A stretch of 64,000 nt of DNA from Zhihengliuella sp. ISTPL4 (GTDB lineage: Bacteria > Actinomycetota > Actinomycetes > Actinomycetales > Microbacteriaceae), in the NCBI RefSeq assembly GCF_002848265.1, contig NZ_CP025422.1:3254727-3318726 (forward strand), in the 5' to 3' direction. This document shows, piece after piece, positions 24,292 through 34,597 of the stretch; position 1 is the stretch's first letter; each line of letters begins with the position of its first letter. The translations under genes were made by a program, and so were the position numbers. The notes beneath the pieces were generated by a model, which was given only the letters and a program-made list of their open reading frames with translations, searched no databases and had not been told where the DNA came from.

Positions 24292-25896
24292 ATGACAGAC
24301 ACCGAAGAGCGCACCGCGCCCCCCACGCCTCGGCAGCGCCAGGCGGCGAAGATCGCCGAGGCGGCCTCCCGACCGATCGGGTGGATGCTGCTCAAGATCC
24401 TGCTGCTGGCGATCGTGGACGCGATCGCGGTCTACGCCGTGTTCGTGCTGCTCGTCCAGCGCGAGTGGCTCGTCCTCGGCCTCGTCGTCGCGGTGACGGT
24501 CGTCGTCAACTACATCTACTTCTCCCGCAAGCGCATCGCGGCGAAGTACCTCACCCCCGGCATCATCTTCCTGGTCCTGTTCCAGGTCTTCACGCTGCTC
24601 TACACGGGCTACATCGGCTTCACGAACTACGGCACCGGCCACAACGGGAGCAAGGAGCAGGCGATCTCGTCGCTGCTCGCCTCCGCGCAGGAGCGCGTCG
24701 AGGACTCGCCGACGTATCCGGTCACGGTGGTCGAGCAGTTCGGCACCTACGGCTTCCTCGTCACGGATCCCGAGGACGGTGATGCGCTCCTCGGCACGGC
24801 GGAGCAGCCACTCGCCGAGGTCGACGCGCAGTTCGAAGGCGGCAAGGCCGTCGCCGTGGACGGGTGGACTACGCTTCCGCTCGCCACCGTCTTCACTCTC
24901 TCGGAGGAGCTGGAGCAGCTCTCCGTCCCGTTCAGCGACGACCCCAACGAGGGCAGCCTCCGTGCACCCGACGGGCAGAACGGCTACCTCTACGTCTCGA
25001 CGCTGACCTACGACGCCGATGCCGACACGATCACGGACACCGCGACCGGCACGGTCTACAGCGACACGGGTGACGGCGCGTTCACCGCCGAGGACGGCGC
25101 GCAGCTGCTGCCCGGCTGGCAGACCACGGTCGGCTTCGACAACTTCATCCGCGCGGTGACCGACGAGTCCATCCGCGGTCCGCTCATCTCCGTCACGATC
25201 TGGACCTTCGTCTTCGCACTCGTGTCCGTCGCGACGACGTTCTTCCTCGGCCTGCTCCTCGCGCTCGTCTTCAACAACACGCGCATGCGATTCCGGAACG
25301 GCTACCGCATCATCCTGATCCTCCCGTATGCCTTCCCGGCGTTCCTCTCGGCGCTCGTCTGGGCCGGGATGATGAACGAGAGCTTCGGGTTCATCAACCA
25401 GGTGCTTTTCGGCGGCGCGGCCATCCCGTGGCTCACCGACCCGGTGCTGGCGAAGGTGTCCGTGCTGCTGGTGAACCTCTGGCTCGGCTTCCCGTACATG
25501 TTCCTCGTCTGCATGGGGGCGCTGCAGGGCATCCCGGAGGACGTCAACGAGGCCGCCGTCATGGACGGCGCCAACGCGTGGCAGATCTTCCGCCGCATCA
25601 AGCTGCCGCTGCTGCTGGTGACCGTGGCGCCGCTGCTGATCTCGTCGTTCGCGTTCAACTTCAACAACTTCAACCTGATCTACATGCTGACCAAGGGCGG
25701 CCCGCGCTTCAGTGACGTGTCGATCCCGGTCGGCCACACCGACATCCTCATCTCGATGGTCTACAAGGTCGCGTTCACGGGACAGACGCGCGACTACGGT
25801 CTCGCCTCCGCCTTCACGATCCTGATCTTCGTCGTGGTCGCGACGATCTCGATCATCAGCTTCCGCAAGACCAAGGCCCTCGAGGAGCTGAACTGA
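24292..25896 (+). CDS. sugar ABC transporter permease, MalF-like
   Basis: 534 residues. About eight membrane segments with a large extracellular insertion (roughly residues 110-285) like the P2 loop of MalF, which contacts the binding protein. The EAA motif for docking the ATPase is visible as NEAAVMDGANAWQIFRRIKLP near residue 425. It forms the translocation pore with the MalG-like protein encoded one base downstream. No ATPase gene is in the operon; a shared MsmK-type ATPase elsewhere is the usual solution. Confidence 0.92.
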   Translation: MTDTEERTAPPTPRQRQAAKIAEAASRPIGWMLLKILLLAIVDAIAVYAVFVLLVQREWLVLGLVVAVTVVVNYIYFSRKRIAAKYLTPGIIFLVLFQVFTLLYTGYIGFTNYGTGHNGSKEQAISSLLASAQERVEDSPTYPVTVVEQFGTYGFLVTDPEDGDALLGTAEQPLAEVDAQFEGGKAVAVDGWTTLPLATVFTLSEELEQLSVPFSDDPNEGSLRAPDGQNGYLYVSTLTYDADADTITDTATGTVYSDTGDGAFTAEDGAQLLPGWQTTVGFDNFIRAVTDESIRGPLISVTIWTFVFALVSVATTFFLGLLLALVFNNTRMRFRNGYRIILILPYAFPAFLSALVWAGMMNESFGFINQVLFGGAAIPWLTDPVLAKVSVLLVNLWLGFPYMFLVCMGALQGIPEDVNEAAVMDGANAWQIFRRIKLPLLLVTVAPLLISSFAFNFNNFNLIYMLTKGGPRFSDVSIPVGHTDILISMVYKVAFTGQTRDYGLASAFTILIFVVVATISIISFRKTKALEELN

Positions 25897-25897
25897 C

Positions 25898-26818
25898 ATG
25901 AGCACCGTCCGCAGCACCCGCACCGCCCGCCGCACCGCCCGCCGCACCGCTCCGTCGCGCCGTCCGTTCGGCGCCTGGTTCGCCGACACCGGCTGGCGTC
26001 ACCTCGTCGCGATCGTGGTGAGCGCGTTCGCCCTCTTCCCGCTCCTCTATGTCGTGTCGGCCTCGCTCAACCCGCAGGGCACGCTCACCGGGTCGAACCA
26101 GCTCTTCTCGGCCATCGGGATCGACAGCTACGTGCGCATCCTCAGCGATCCCCAGAACCCGTACGGGACATGGTTCCTGAACACCCTGCTCATCGCGGTC
26201 GTGACCGGAGCGGTCACCGTCTTCATCGGAGCGTGTGCGGCCTACGCGTTCTCGCGCATGCGCTTCGCCGGACGTCGGGTCGGGCTCGTCACCATCGTCG
26301 TGGTGCAGATGTTCCCGCAGCTGCTCGCGGTCGTCGCGATCTTCCTGCTGATGTCGACGCTGGGGGACTGGTTCCCGGCGATCGGCCTCAACACCCACAC
26401 GGGCCTGATCCTCGTCTACCTCGGCGGCGCGCTCGGCGTGAACACCTACCTGATGTACGGATTCTTCAACACGATCCCCAAGGAGATCGACGAGGCGGCC
26501 CGCATCGACGGCGCCGGGCACGCACGGATCTTCTTCACGATCATCCTGCGCCTGGTCGCCCCGATCCTCGCGGTCGTCGGTCTGCTCTCCTTCATCGGCA
26601 CGGTGAACGAGTACGTGATCGCGAGCGTCATGCTCGTCGACGTGGATCAGCAGACCCTCGTCGTCGGTCTGACCAAGCTCGTGGCGAACCCCCGCTACGC
26701 CGACTGGTCGGCCTTCTCGGCCGGCGCGGTCATGGCCGCGATCCCGGTCATGGTGCTCTTCCTCTTCCTGCAGAAGTACATCGTCGGCGGTCTGACCGCG
26801 GGGGCGACCAAGGGCTGA
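25898..26818 (+). CDS. sugar ABC transporter permease, MalG-like
   Basis: 306 residues with six membrane segments and the EAA motif (DEAARIDGAGHARIFFTIILR) near residue 200. The N-terminus is strongly basic (Arg/Thr-rich over the first 27 residues), consistent with the cytoplasmic side. It pairs with the MalF-like permease; the ATG follows the upstream stop after one base. No strong terminator is visible in the 130 bases after the stop. Confidence 0.92.
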   Translation: MSTVRSTRTARRTARRTAPSRRPFGAWFADTGWRHLVAIVVSAFALFPLLYVVSASLNPQGTLTGSNQLFSAIGIDSYVRILSDPQNPYGTWFLNTLLIAVVTGAVTVFIGACAAYAFSRMRFAGRRVGLVTIVVVQMFPQLLAVVAIFLLMSTLGDWFPAIGLNTHTGLILVYLGGALGVNTYLMYGFFNTIPKEIDEAARIDGAGHARIFFTIILRLVAPILAVVGLLSFIGTVNEYVIASVMLVDVDQQTLVVGLTKLVANPRYADWSAFSAGAVMAAIPVMVLFLFLQKYIVGGLTAGATKG

Positions 26819-26942
26819 TCGAAGTGCTGCACGGTGCCGGCATCCGGCCTCCGGCTGTCGTGGCGGATCGGGGGCCGCGGGATCCGATGACTCGGATAGG
26901 TCAGACGCGGCGTTGCTCCTCACCGGTGTGAGGGCTCGGGCC

Positions 26943-26948
26943 TACGGT
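26943..26948 (+). promoter_or_regulatory. -10 element TACGGT of the 50-residue gene
   Basis: TACGGT six bases before the ATG at 26955; it fixes that ATG as the start rather than an upstream in-frame codon. Confidence 0.5.
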
Positions 26949-26954
26949 GGGAGC

Positions 26955-27107
26955 ATGGCGCGCGTGGGGGGACGGAACCTCGGGATCAGCTGGTTCGCCG
27001 GCATCGTGTGCGCAGGGATCGTCGCCGGACTCGTCTGGCTGTCACTGCCGATGGTGCCGATCCTCGCGCAGTTCGCCGGCGACGCTCTGCGCAACACCTT
27101 CCCGTGA
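26955..27107 (+). CDS. small membrane protein, 50 residues
   Basis: A 50-residue protein with a basic N-terminus (MARVGGRNLG) and one or two hydrophobic stretches (residues about 11-38). No known family recognised. The support is the -10 element at the standard spacing, a coherent membrane profile and the isolated position between the sugar operon and a longer membrane protein gene. It could be a single-pass regulatory peptide of a membrane complex; this is open. Confidence 0.6.
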   Translation: MARVGGRNLGISWFAGIVCAGIVAGLVWLSLPMVPILAQFAGDALRNTFP

Positions 27108-27220
27108 GCGGCGCCGACCCGCGGAAGCGCGCGTATGGCGACACGTCGGCACGCCTCCGGAAGCGCCGGGACGCGCGGCGGTAATCTCACACTGCACATC
27201 CCCGATGAGAGGCGCATCCC

Positions 27221-28351
27221 ATGAGTGATCCCGAGGCTCGTCAGCCCGAGAAGTCGAACGACGTCGACGACGTCGTCGGCAGCGCGAACGCCGGTCTCGA
27301 CGCCGCGGCCGCGGCCCGCGGAGATGTCTCCGGCCACGCCGACGACTCACGCGCGGATGATCCCCGTGCCGCAGACGCCGATGCCGCCCCGGCCGGCACC
27401 GAGCCGGCGACCGACTCCACGGTGACGCGTCAGGAGTCCGCTGTCGATCCGGACCTCGCCGCGTTCGAGGCTGCCGAGCGCGAGCACCCCGGCACCTTCG
27501 GGTCCGCCGTGCCGACGCCCTCGCGCAACGACGCTGACCGCTTCACCGCCGATCGCCGTGACGCGGATCTGCGGGACGCCGACCGACGCGACGCGACGCC
27601 GGAGACCTCGCTCTACGCGACCCCCGAGACCTCTCTGTACGACACGCCGACCCCTTCGGCGCACGAGGAGTCGGCGATGGCGGGCGCGGCCTACGCGTCG
27701 CACGCCGACGACACCGACACCCGGATCGTGCCGTCCGAGCCGCTCACCAACGGCGCGGCCGCCGCACAGCAGCCCCAGCCGCAGCCGCAGCCGATCTTCG
27801 TCCAGGCGCCGGAGCCGCCGCGCGAGCGAGGCAACCGCGGCACCGCCGGGGCCATCGGCCTGCTCGCCACCGTCGCCTTCGCGCTGCTCTACCTCGCCAC
27901 CACGCTCGGCCTCGCAGCCCTCGCCGGCGATGTGAACGGGGAGAACATCGGTGAGGCGCTCGTCGCGCCGCTGCTCACGTGGGGCTTCTGGACCCCGGTG
28001 GTCGTCTTCTTCCTCGGATTCTGGCTGCTCGGAGCGATCATCAACCGCGGGCGGTGGGGCCTCTGGGTCGTGTTCGGCATCATCGTCGGCCTCATCGCGT
28101 ACGCCGGTCACATCCTGGGACAGCTCTTCGAGGCGCCCTTCTGGAAGCTCACCGCCTCTCAGGGCCTCGAACTCGCGGGGGAGCAGCTGCTGGCGCCGCT
28201 GGCCATCGCAGCCTTCGTCTTCGCCCGCGAACTCACGATCTGGTTCGGCGCCTGGGTGGCCCGCAGCGGCGCCCGCAAGACCGAGCTGAACGAAGAGGCG
28301 CAGCGCGAGTACGAGCGCACCCTCGAGGCCGGTCCGACCCTCTCGAGGTAA
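27221..28351 (+). CDS. membrane protein with long disordered N-terminus
   Basis: 376 residues. Residues 1-205 are acidic and low-complexity, with short repeats: RRDADLRDADRRDA, a TPETSLYATPETSLYDTP duplication and a PQPQPQP stretch. After them come four hydrophobic segments (about 211-233, 250-275, 280-300, 325-345) and a short charged tail. I do not recognise the family; the layout is common in Microbacteriaceae. A TAATCT at 27189 region and AGAGG before the ATG support this start. A strong terminator follows the stop. Confidence 0.7.
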   Translation: MSDPEARQPEKSNDVDDVVGSANAGLDAAAAARGDVSGHADDSRADDPRAADADAAPAGTEPATDSTVTRQESAVDPDLAAFEAAEREHPGTFGSAVPTPSRNDADRFTADRRDADLRDADRRDATPETSLYATPETSLYDTPTPSAHEESAMAGAAYASHADDTDTRIVPSEPLTNGAAAAQQPQPQPQPIFVQAPEPPRERGNRGTAGAIGLLATVAFALLYLATTLGLAALAGDVNGENIGEALVAPLLTWGFWTPVVVFFLGFWLLGAIINRGRWGLWVVFGIIVGLIAYAGHILGQLFEAPFWKLTASQGLELAGEQLLAPLAIAAFVFARELTIWFGAWVARSGARKTELNEEAQREYERTLEAGPTLSR

Positions 28352-28371
28352 TCACGAACACCACCACGCCG

Positions 28372-28403
28372 AACCCCCGCGGGCCCGAGTCCGCGGGGGT
28401 TTC
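28372..28403 (+). terminator. Rho-independent terminator
   Basis: An 11-bp stem (AACCCCCGCGG with CCGCGGGGGTT) and an 8-base loop, ending in TTT, 20 bases after the stop of the gene at 27221. It lies where the next open frame would be coding if that gene began earlier. Confidence 0.8.
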
Positions 28404-28422
28404 GGCTGTCCTCGCGACGGTG

Positions 28423-28851
28423 ATGGCCACCATCGGGTTCTTCGCCCTCGCGGTGTTCGGTCTGGGAGCGCTGAGCGTCGCCACCGATCGCGACCTCATC
28501 GACGCGCCGGGACTCGGACAGGTGCCGGGGGTGTCCGGCATGGTCGCGGCCGTCGTCGTGTTCGCGCTGGTCCTGTGGGCGACGGTGCGGCGCGGCCGGG
28601 CATCCTTCGGCTCCGCGCCGGTCATCGCCCTGCTGACGGCGCTCGTGCACCTGGCCACCCTGTGGATCGCGGTCCTCGTGGCGACGAGCGACCTGGTCGT
28701 GGCCACCGCCGTCGCCGGCGACCTCGTCCGCGGCGGTGCGAGCCTCGTGCTCCTCGTCGCGGCGGCGGTGGCGGCGTGGGGTGGCATCGCCGTCCGCCGG
28801 ACCCGGTCGGCGGCGCCGCGATGGCCGTGGGAGCGCGACGAGGGGGAGTGA
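28423..28851 (+). CDS. four-segment membrane protein (DUF6121-like), start uncertain
   Basis: 142 residues from the ATG, with four hydrophobic segments (about 3-22, 44-63, 74-96, 101-125) and a short basic/acidic tail (PRWPWERDEGE). It resembles small membrane proteins labelled DUF6121 in Microbacteriaceae; low certainty. The open frame continues upstream through the terminator stem to an ATC overlapping the previous stop (TAATC). No ATG or GTG exists between that point and the adjacent GTG/ATG pair at 28420/28423, and neither has a ribosome-binding site. Confidence 0.55.
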   Translation: MATIGFFALAVFGLGALSVATDRDLIDAPGLGQVPGVSGMVAAVVVFALVLWATVRRGRASFGSAPVIALLTALVHLATLWIAVLVATSDLVVATAVAGDLVRGGASLVLLVAAAVAAWGGIAVRRTRSAAPRWPWERDEGE

Positions 28852-28888
28852 CACCCCGCAAATCCGCGCGGTGAGCCGCGACGCGCCG

Positions 28889-28894
28889 TACGCT
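28889..28894 (+). promoter_or_regulatory. -10 element TACGCT, leaderless
   Basis: TACGCT six bases before the GTG at 28901, fixing the start of the following gene. Confidence 0.5.
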
Positions 28895-28900
28895 GGTGGA

Positions 28901-29548
28901 GTGGAGCGCTCACTGGAGACGCAGGTCGACCAGGCCGTCGAGGCCTGGTTGCGCTGGGTGCCGCGCTGGGAGCCGGCGACCCACCGTGGTCGTACCGCTC
29001 CCTGCCGACGTTGCCTCGGATCTCCCGTCCTCGCCGCGGCAGGCATCGCGGGCACCACACCGCACGGCGTGCAGCACGGCCTGTCGACGCGCATCAAGAC
29101 GATCGTCGACCACGCGGTCGCGGACTACACCGCACGGAACCTGCCGACGCTGCAGCGCGAGCTCGACCAGCAGGCCGCGCGGAACCGAGCGCGGAGCTAC
29201 CGCCCGACGGAAGACCTCGATCCCGAGTTCGAAGGCATGCCGTTGGATCCGGAGCCGGTGCCCGGCGCGCCGTTCCTCTTCACGATCGCCGGCCTCGCCG
29301 ACGACTCGGCGGCCGAGCTGCCGCCGCTGCCCCCGCTCTCCGACGAGGCCAAGACCGCGCTGCGGCAGGAGGTCGCCCTGGCGGACGAGTATGCGAACCT
29401 CGTCGGCCGCGAGATCTGCGGGATCCTGCTCCGGCACCGGATCACGATCCAGGCGGCGGTGTCCCGGCACGTCGAGCCGCAGATCGAAGCGCTTCTCGCC
29501 GAGCTGACGGAGTCCCTCGACTCGCCGTTCGACCCCGACATCCCCTGA
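28901..29548 (+). CDS. conserved protein of unknown function
   Basis: 215 residues from GTG. Near residue 33 a CRRC pair (APCRRCLGSP) looks like half of a metal-binding knuckle. The rest is mostly helical and charged, with no signal peptide or membrane segment. I recall similar actinobacterial proteins under misleading labels but no established function. The gene directly precedes the str operon promoter. The N-terminal part of the longer open frame is antisense-like and lacks a start signal, so GTG at 28901 is preferred. Confidence 0.65.
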   Translation: MERSLETQVDQAVEAWLRWVPRWEPATHRGRTAPCRRCLGSPVLAAAGIAGTTPHGVQHGLSTRIKTIVDHAVADYTARNLPTLQRELDQQAARNRARSYRPTEDLDPEFEGMPLDPEPVPGAPFLFTIAGLADDSAAELPPLPPLSDEAKTALRQEVALADEYANLVGREICGILLRHRITIQAAVSRHVEPQIEALLAELTESLDSPFDPDIP

Positions 29549-29579
29549 CTCGGGCGGCCCCGACGGGCCCGGCCGTCAT

Positions 29580-29608
29580 TTGACCGTCCGGTTACGCGGC
29601 ATTACACT
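29580..29608 (+). promoter_or_regulatory. promoter of the str operon
   Basis: TTGACC (29580-29585), a 17-base spacer and TACACT (29603-29608), a near-consensus promoter. It leaves a leader of about 160 bases before rpsL, which includes a dyad around 29620-29642 (GCACGTC near GACGTGTGC). Confidence 0.75.
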
Positions 29609-29774
29609 TGATCAGGTGTGTGCACGTCCTGACGTGTGCGCTGGGCGTCGGCACCTCGCCGGTCCGCCCCCACGGCATACCCATCACACCAAAAGCTCGT
29701 CGGTTCCGGCGTGCCGGTGGGTCATGATGTGAAACCCATCACGCTGTCACCGTGCAGCACTATGAGGAGAGAAC

Positions 29775-30143
29775 GTGCCAACCATTCAGCAGTTGGTTCG
29801 CAAGGGTCGCTCGCCCAAGGTCTCGAAGACCAAGGCGCCCGCGCTCAAGTCGAACCCGCAGCAGGCCGGGGTCTGCACCCGCGTCTACACCACCACCCCG
29901 AAGAAGCCGAACTCGGCGATGCGCAAGGTCGCTCGTGTGAAGCTCCGCAACGGGACCGAGGTCACCGCGTACATCCCCGGTGAGGGCCACAACCTGCAGG
30001 AGCACTCGCTGGTGCTCGTCCGCGGCGGTCGTGTGAAGGACCTCCCCGGTGTGCGTTACAAGATCGTCCGTGGCGCTCTGGACACCCAGGCCGTCAAGAA
30101 CCGTAAGCAGGCTCGTTCCCGCTACGGCGCGAAGAAGGGTTGA
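29775..30143 (+). CDS. rpsL: 30S ribosomal protein S12
   Basis: 122 residues, full length. It carries the S12 decoding-centre loops [11 protein letters not shown] (around residues 41-51) and the [11 protein letters not shown] loop, with the end GAKKG. The lysine before PNSA is the wild-type, streptomycin-sensitive residue. It is the first gene of the str operon, followed by rpsG after 5 bases. GAGAGAACG precedes the ATG. Confidence 0.98.
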   Translation: MPTIQQLVRKGRSPKVSKTKAPALKSNPQQAGVCTRVYTTTPKKPNSAMRKVARVKLRNGTEVTAYIPGEGHNLQEHSLVLVRGGRVKDLPGVRYKIVRGALDTQAVKNRKQARSRYGAKKG

Positions 30144-30148
30144 GTTAG

Positions 30149-30619
30149 ATGCCTCGTAAGGGTCCCGCCCCCAAGCGCCCCGTCGTCAACGACCCGGTCT
30201 ACGGCGCTCCGATCGTCACCTCGCTGGTGAACAAGATCCTCGTCGACGGCAAGAAGTCGCTGGCCGAGTCGATCGTCTACGGCGCCCTCCGCGGCGTCGA
30301 GGCGAAGAACGGTCAGGACGCCGTCGCCACCCTGAAGAAGGCGCTCGACAACGTGCGCCCCACGCTCGAGGTCCGCAGCCGCCGCGTCGGTGGCTCGACC
30401 TACCAGGTTCCGGTCGAGGTCAAGCCGCACCGTGCGAACACCCTCGCGCTGCGCTGGCTCGTGAGCTACGCGAAGGGTCGTCGCGAGAAGACGATGACCG
30501 AGCGTCTCCAGAACGAGATCCTGGACGCGTCGAACGGCCTCGGTGCCGCGGTCAAGCGCCGCGAGGACACCCACAAGATGGCCGAGTCGAACCGCGCGTT
30601 CGCTCACTACCGCTGGTAA
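30149..30619 (+). CDS. rpsG: 30S ribosomal protein S7
   Basis: 156 residues, the standard bacterial S7 length, with the start [10 protein letters not shown] and the conserved [10 protein letters not shown] and [11 protein letters not shown] segments. S7 nucleates assembly of the 30S head and lies near the mRNA exit. It overlaps nothing; rpsL ends 5 bases before, and fusA follows after an 87-base gap that holds an imperfect hairpin. Confidence 0.98.
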   Translation: MPRKGPAPKRPVVNDPVYGAPIVTSLVNKILVDGKKSLAESIVYGALRGVEAKNGQDAVATLKKALDNVRPTLEVRSRRVGGSTYQVPVEVKPHRANTLALRWLVSYAKGRREKTMTERLQNEILDASNGLGAAVKRREDTHKMAESNRAFAHYRW

Positions 30620-30625
30620 TCAGCT

Positions 30626-30660
30626 TCGCCGGCTCCTCGGCCTCTCGCTGAGGGGCCGGC
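30626..30660 (+). other. imperfect hairpin between rpsG and fusA
   Basis: GCCGGCTCCTC against GAGGGGCCGGC, with a bulge and an 11-base loop. It could act as an attenuator or processing site, as it sits inside the str operon without a T-run. Confidence 0.4.
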
Positions 30661-30706
30661 ACCCCCTCTTCGCAGTACACCTGCTCCAAAAGATAAGGAC
30701 ACTCCT

Positions 30707-32821
30707 GTGGCACAAGACGTGCTCACGGACCTGAGCAAGGTCCGCAACATCGGCATCATGGCGCACATCGATGCCGGCAAGACCACGACGACCGAGCGCA
30801 TCCTGTTCTACACGGGCGTCAACCACAAGCTCGGCGAGACGCACGACGGTGCCTCGACCACCGACTGGATGGAGCAGGAGAAGGAGCGCGGCATCACGAT
30901 CACGTCTGCCGCCGTGACCTGCTTCTGGAACAAGAACCAGATCAACATCATCGACACCCCCGGTCACGTGGACTTCACGGTCGAGGTGGAGCGCTCGCTC
31001 CGCGTCCTCGACGGTGCGGTCGCCGTGTTCGACGGCAAGGAGGGCGTCGAGCCCCAGTCCGAGACCGTGTGGCGTCAGGCCGACAAGTACAACGTCCCCC
31101 GCATCTGCTTCGTCAACAAGATGGACAAGCTCGGCGCGGACTTCTACTTCACGGTCGACACGATCATCAACCGCCTCGGCGCCAAGCCGCTGGTGCTGCA
31201 GCTCCCGATCGGTGCCGAGAACGACTTCGTCGGCGTCATCGACCTCGTCGAGATGCGCGCGCTGGTGTGGCCCGGCGACGCCAAGGGTGACGTGACCATG
31301 GGCGCCTCCTACGAGGTGCAGGAGATCCCGGCCGACCTCAAGGACAAGGCCGAGGACTACCGCCAGCAGCTGCTGGAGACGGTCGCCGAGACCGACGAGG
31401 AGCTTCTCGAGAAGTTCTTCGGCGGCGAGGAGCTCACCGTCGCGGAGATCAAGGGCGCCATCCGCAAGATGGTCGTCGCCAGCGAGATCTATCCGGTCCT
31501 GTGCGGCTCCGCCTTCAAGAACCGCGGTGTGCAGCCGATGCTGGACGCCGTCGTCGACTACCTCCCGTCCCCGCTGGACGTGCCCGCCATCGAGGCGCAC
31601 GACCCGAAGGACGAGGAGAAGATCATCGAGCGTCACCCCGACGCGAAGGACCCGTTCGCGGCCCTGGCCTTCAAGGTCGCCGTGCACCCGTTCTTCGGTC
31701 GTCTGACGTACGTGCGCGTCTACTCGGGCGAGCTCGAGTCGGGTGCCCAGGTCATCAACTCGACCAAGGGCAAGAAGGAGCGCATCGGGAAGATCTTCCA
31801 GATGCACGCCAACAAGGAGAACCCGGTCGACAAGCTGACCGCCGGCAACATCTACGCCGTCATCGGCCTGAAGGACACCACCACCGGTGACACCCTCGCC
31901 GACATCGCGCAGCCGGTCGTCCTCGAGTCGATGACGTTCCCGGAGCCGGTGATCGAGGTCGCCATCGAGCCGAAGACCAAGGCCGACCAGGAGAAGCTGG
32001 GTCTCGCGATCCAGAAGCTCGCTGAGGAGGACCCGACCTTCCGCACGGAGCTCAACCCCGAGACCGGTCAGACGACCATCAAGGGCATGGGCGAGCTGCA
32101 CCTCGACATCCTCGTGGACCGCATGAAGCGCGAGTTCCGCGTCGAGGCGAACGTCGGCAAGCCGCAGGTGGCCTACCGCGAGACGATCCGCAAGGCCGTC
32201 GAGAAGCACGACTACACGCACAAGAAGCAGACCGGTGGATCGGGCCAGTTCGCCAAGATCCAGTTCAACATCGAGCCGCTCGAGCTCGATGGGGAGAAGA
32301 CGTACGAGTTCGTGAACGCGGTCACCGGTGGCCGCATCCCGCGCGAGTACATCGGCTCGATCGATGCTGGTTTCCAGGACGCCATGAACGTCGGTGTCCT
32401 CGCGGGCTACCCGATGGTGGGCGTCAAGGCGACCATCGTCGACGGTGCGGCGCACGACGTCGACTCGTCGGAGATGGCGTTCAAGATCGCGGGCTCCATG
32501 GGCTTCAAGGAGGCCGCTCGCCGTGCCAACCCCGTGCTGCTCGAGCCGCTGATGGCCGTCGAGGTCCGTACTCCGGAGGAGTACATGGGCGACGTCATCG
32601 GCGACCTGAACTCGCGTCGTGGCCAGATCCAGTCGATGGAGGACGCCGCCGGCGTCAAGGTCGTGCGCGCCGCGGTGCCGCTGTCCGAGATGTTCGGCTA
32701 CATCGGCGACCTGCGCTCGAAGACCTCGGGCCGTGCCGTCTACTCCATGGAGTTCGACAGCTACGCCGAGGTCCCGCGCGCGGTGGCCGACGAGATCGTC
32801 CAGAAGGCCAAGGGCGAGTAA
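30707..32821 (+). CDS. fusA: elongation factor G
   Basis: 704 residues starting at GTG with AAGGAC upstream. The GTPase motifs are visible: [15 protein letters not shown] (G1), DTPGHVDF (G3) and NKMDKLG (G4). The C-terminal domains IV and V follow with the expected length. EF-G catalyses ribosomal translocation and, with RRF, recycling. It is the third gene of the str operon and is followed by a long inverted repeat before tuf. Confidence 0.98.
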   Translation: MAQDVLTDLSKVRNIGIMAHIDAGKTTTTERILFYTGVNHKLGETHDGASTTDWMEQEKERGITITSAAVTCFWNKNQINIIDTPGHVDFTVEVERSLRVLDGAVAVFDGKEGVEPQSETVWRQADKYNVPRICFVNKMDKLGADFYFTVDTIINRLGAKPLVLQLPIGAENDFVGVIDLVEMRALVWPGDAKGDVTMGASYEVQEIPADLKDKAEDYRQQLLETVAETDEELLEKFFGGEELTVAEIKGAIRKMVVASEIYPVLCGSAFKNRGVQPMLDAVVDYLPSPLDVPAIEAHDPKDEEKIIERHPDAKDPFAALAFKVAVHPFFGRLTYVRVYSGELESGAQVINSTKGKKERIGKIFQMHANKENPVDKLTAGNIYAVIGLKDTTTGDTLADIAQPVVLESMTFPEPVIEVAIEPKTKADQEKLGLAIQKLAEEDPTFRTELNPETGQTTIKGMGELHLDILVDRMKREFRVEANVGKPQVAYRETIRKAVEKHDYTHKKQTGGSGQFAKIQFNIEPLELDGEKTYEFVNAVTGGRIPREYIGSIDAGFQDAMNVGVLAGYPMVGVKATIVDGAAHDVDSSEMAFKIAGSMGFKEAARRANPVLLEPLMAVEVRTPEEYMGDVIGDLNSRRGQIQSMEDAAGVKVVRAAVPLSEMFGYIGDLRSKTSGRAVYSMEFDSYAEVPRAVADEIVQKAKGE

Positions 32822-32829
32822 TCGCTCTT

Positions 32830-32877
32830 CTGGGAACCCTGGGGTGCTGAGCCTGTCGAAGCACCCGGGGTTCCCAG
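32830..32877 (+). terminator. long inverted repeat between fusA and tuf
   Basis: CTGGGAACCC-T-GGGGTGCT pairs with AGCACCC-G-GGGTTCCCAG, about 18 pairs. The loop contains the dispersed element CTGAGCCTGTCGAAG (32847-32861) in reverse orientation. No T-run follows, so it may only partly separate fusA from tuf. Confidence 0.65.
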
Positions 32878-32988
32878 GTCACCTACAACTTCACATTCCC
32901 TCTCTACTAAACTGAGAACCTAACCCGTAGAGAACCGGTCGCAAACCAGTGCCCGGCACCTCTACAACGACGTCCTGAGGAGGACCCA

Positions 32989-34182
<1,194 letters not shown>

Positions 34183-34198
34183 GCATCTGCTTCCTCGC

Positions 34199-34230
34199 AA
34201 AGGGGTCGGGCCTTCGGGCTCGGCCCCTTT
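34199..34230 (+). terminator. terminator of tuf
   Basis: AAAGGGGTCGGGC and GCTCGGCCCCTTT form a 13-bp stem with two G-T pairs and a short TTCG-like loop, ending in CCCCTTTG, 16 bases after the tuf stop. Confidence 0.88.
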
Positions 34231-34331
34231 GTCGATGTCAGGGCGGGAGGGTTCCCTCCGGCCCCGGCTCGCGGCACAATGAGGGGGTTCGGATCGATCG
34301 CCGGACGCACACACCTCCGAAGGGGATTCCC

Positions 34332-34544
34332 ATGGGTATCGATGACGCCGTCAACAAGGGCAGGGACCTGTACGAGCAGAACAAGGACAAGCTCGCCGAA
34401 GCGGTGAAGAGCGAGCAGGCCGAGGACATCAGCGACAAGGTGCTGGACGGCGTCGCCGACTTCGCCAAGAAGATCGCGCCCGGCGCGGCGGACAAGATCG
34501 ACGAGATCCGCGAGAGCGCGGACAAGGCCGTCGGCAACGAATAG
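34332..34544 (+). CDS. MT0933-like antitoxin family protein, solitary
   Basis: 70 residues, acidic and helical, with the pattern of the mycobacterial MT0933/Rv0909 antitoxin family ([20 protein letters not shown], then repeated D-K-A/I-DE heptads). In that family the partner toxin gene usually follows directly. Here a 14-bp terminator stem follows and no toxin-like frame is found on either side, so it is an orphan. It may instead be a general stress or cell-envelope-associated small protein. A ribosome-binding AAGGGG is 8 bases before the ATG. Confidence 0.75.
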   Translation: MGIDDAVNKGRDLYEQNKDKLAEAVKSEQAEDISDKVLDGVADFAKKIAPGAADKIDEIRESADKAVGNE

Positions 34545-34560
34545 AGCGCGGTTCTGCGTG

Positions 34561-34597
34561 GAGAGCGGCGGTCCCGGTTGACGGGGCCGTCGCTCTT
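34561..34597 (+). terminator. terminator after the antitoxin-like gene
   Basis: GAGCGGCGGTCCCG (34563-34576) pairs fully, with two G-T pairs, with CGGGGCCGTCGCTC (34582-34595); loop GTTGA, followed by TTCC. Confidence 0.7.

Noticed and set aside
22933..25989. A 1018-codon minus-strand frame opposite the sugar importer
   Set aside because: Extreme Arg/Asp/Glu/Val content with no domain; the plus strand has three clear transporter genes.
30620..32455. A 611-codon minus-strand frame opposite fusA
   Set aside because: Shadow of EF-G codon usage; no ribosome-binding site.
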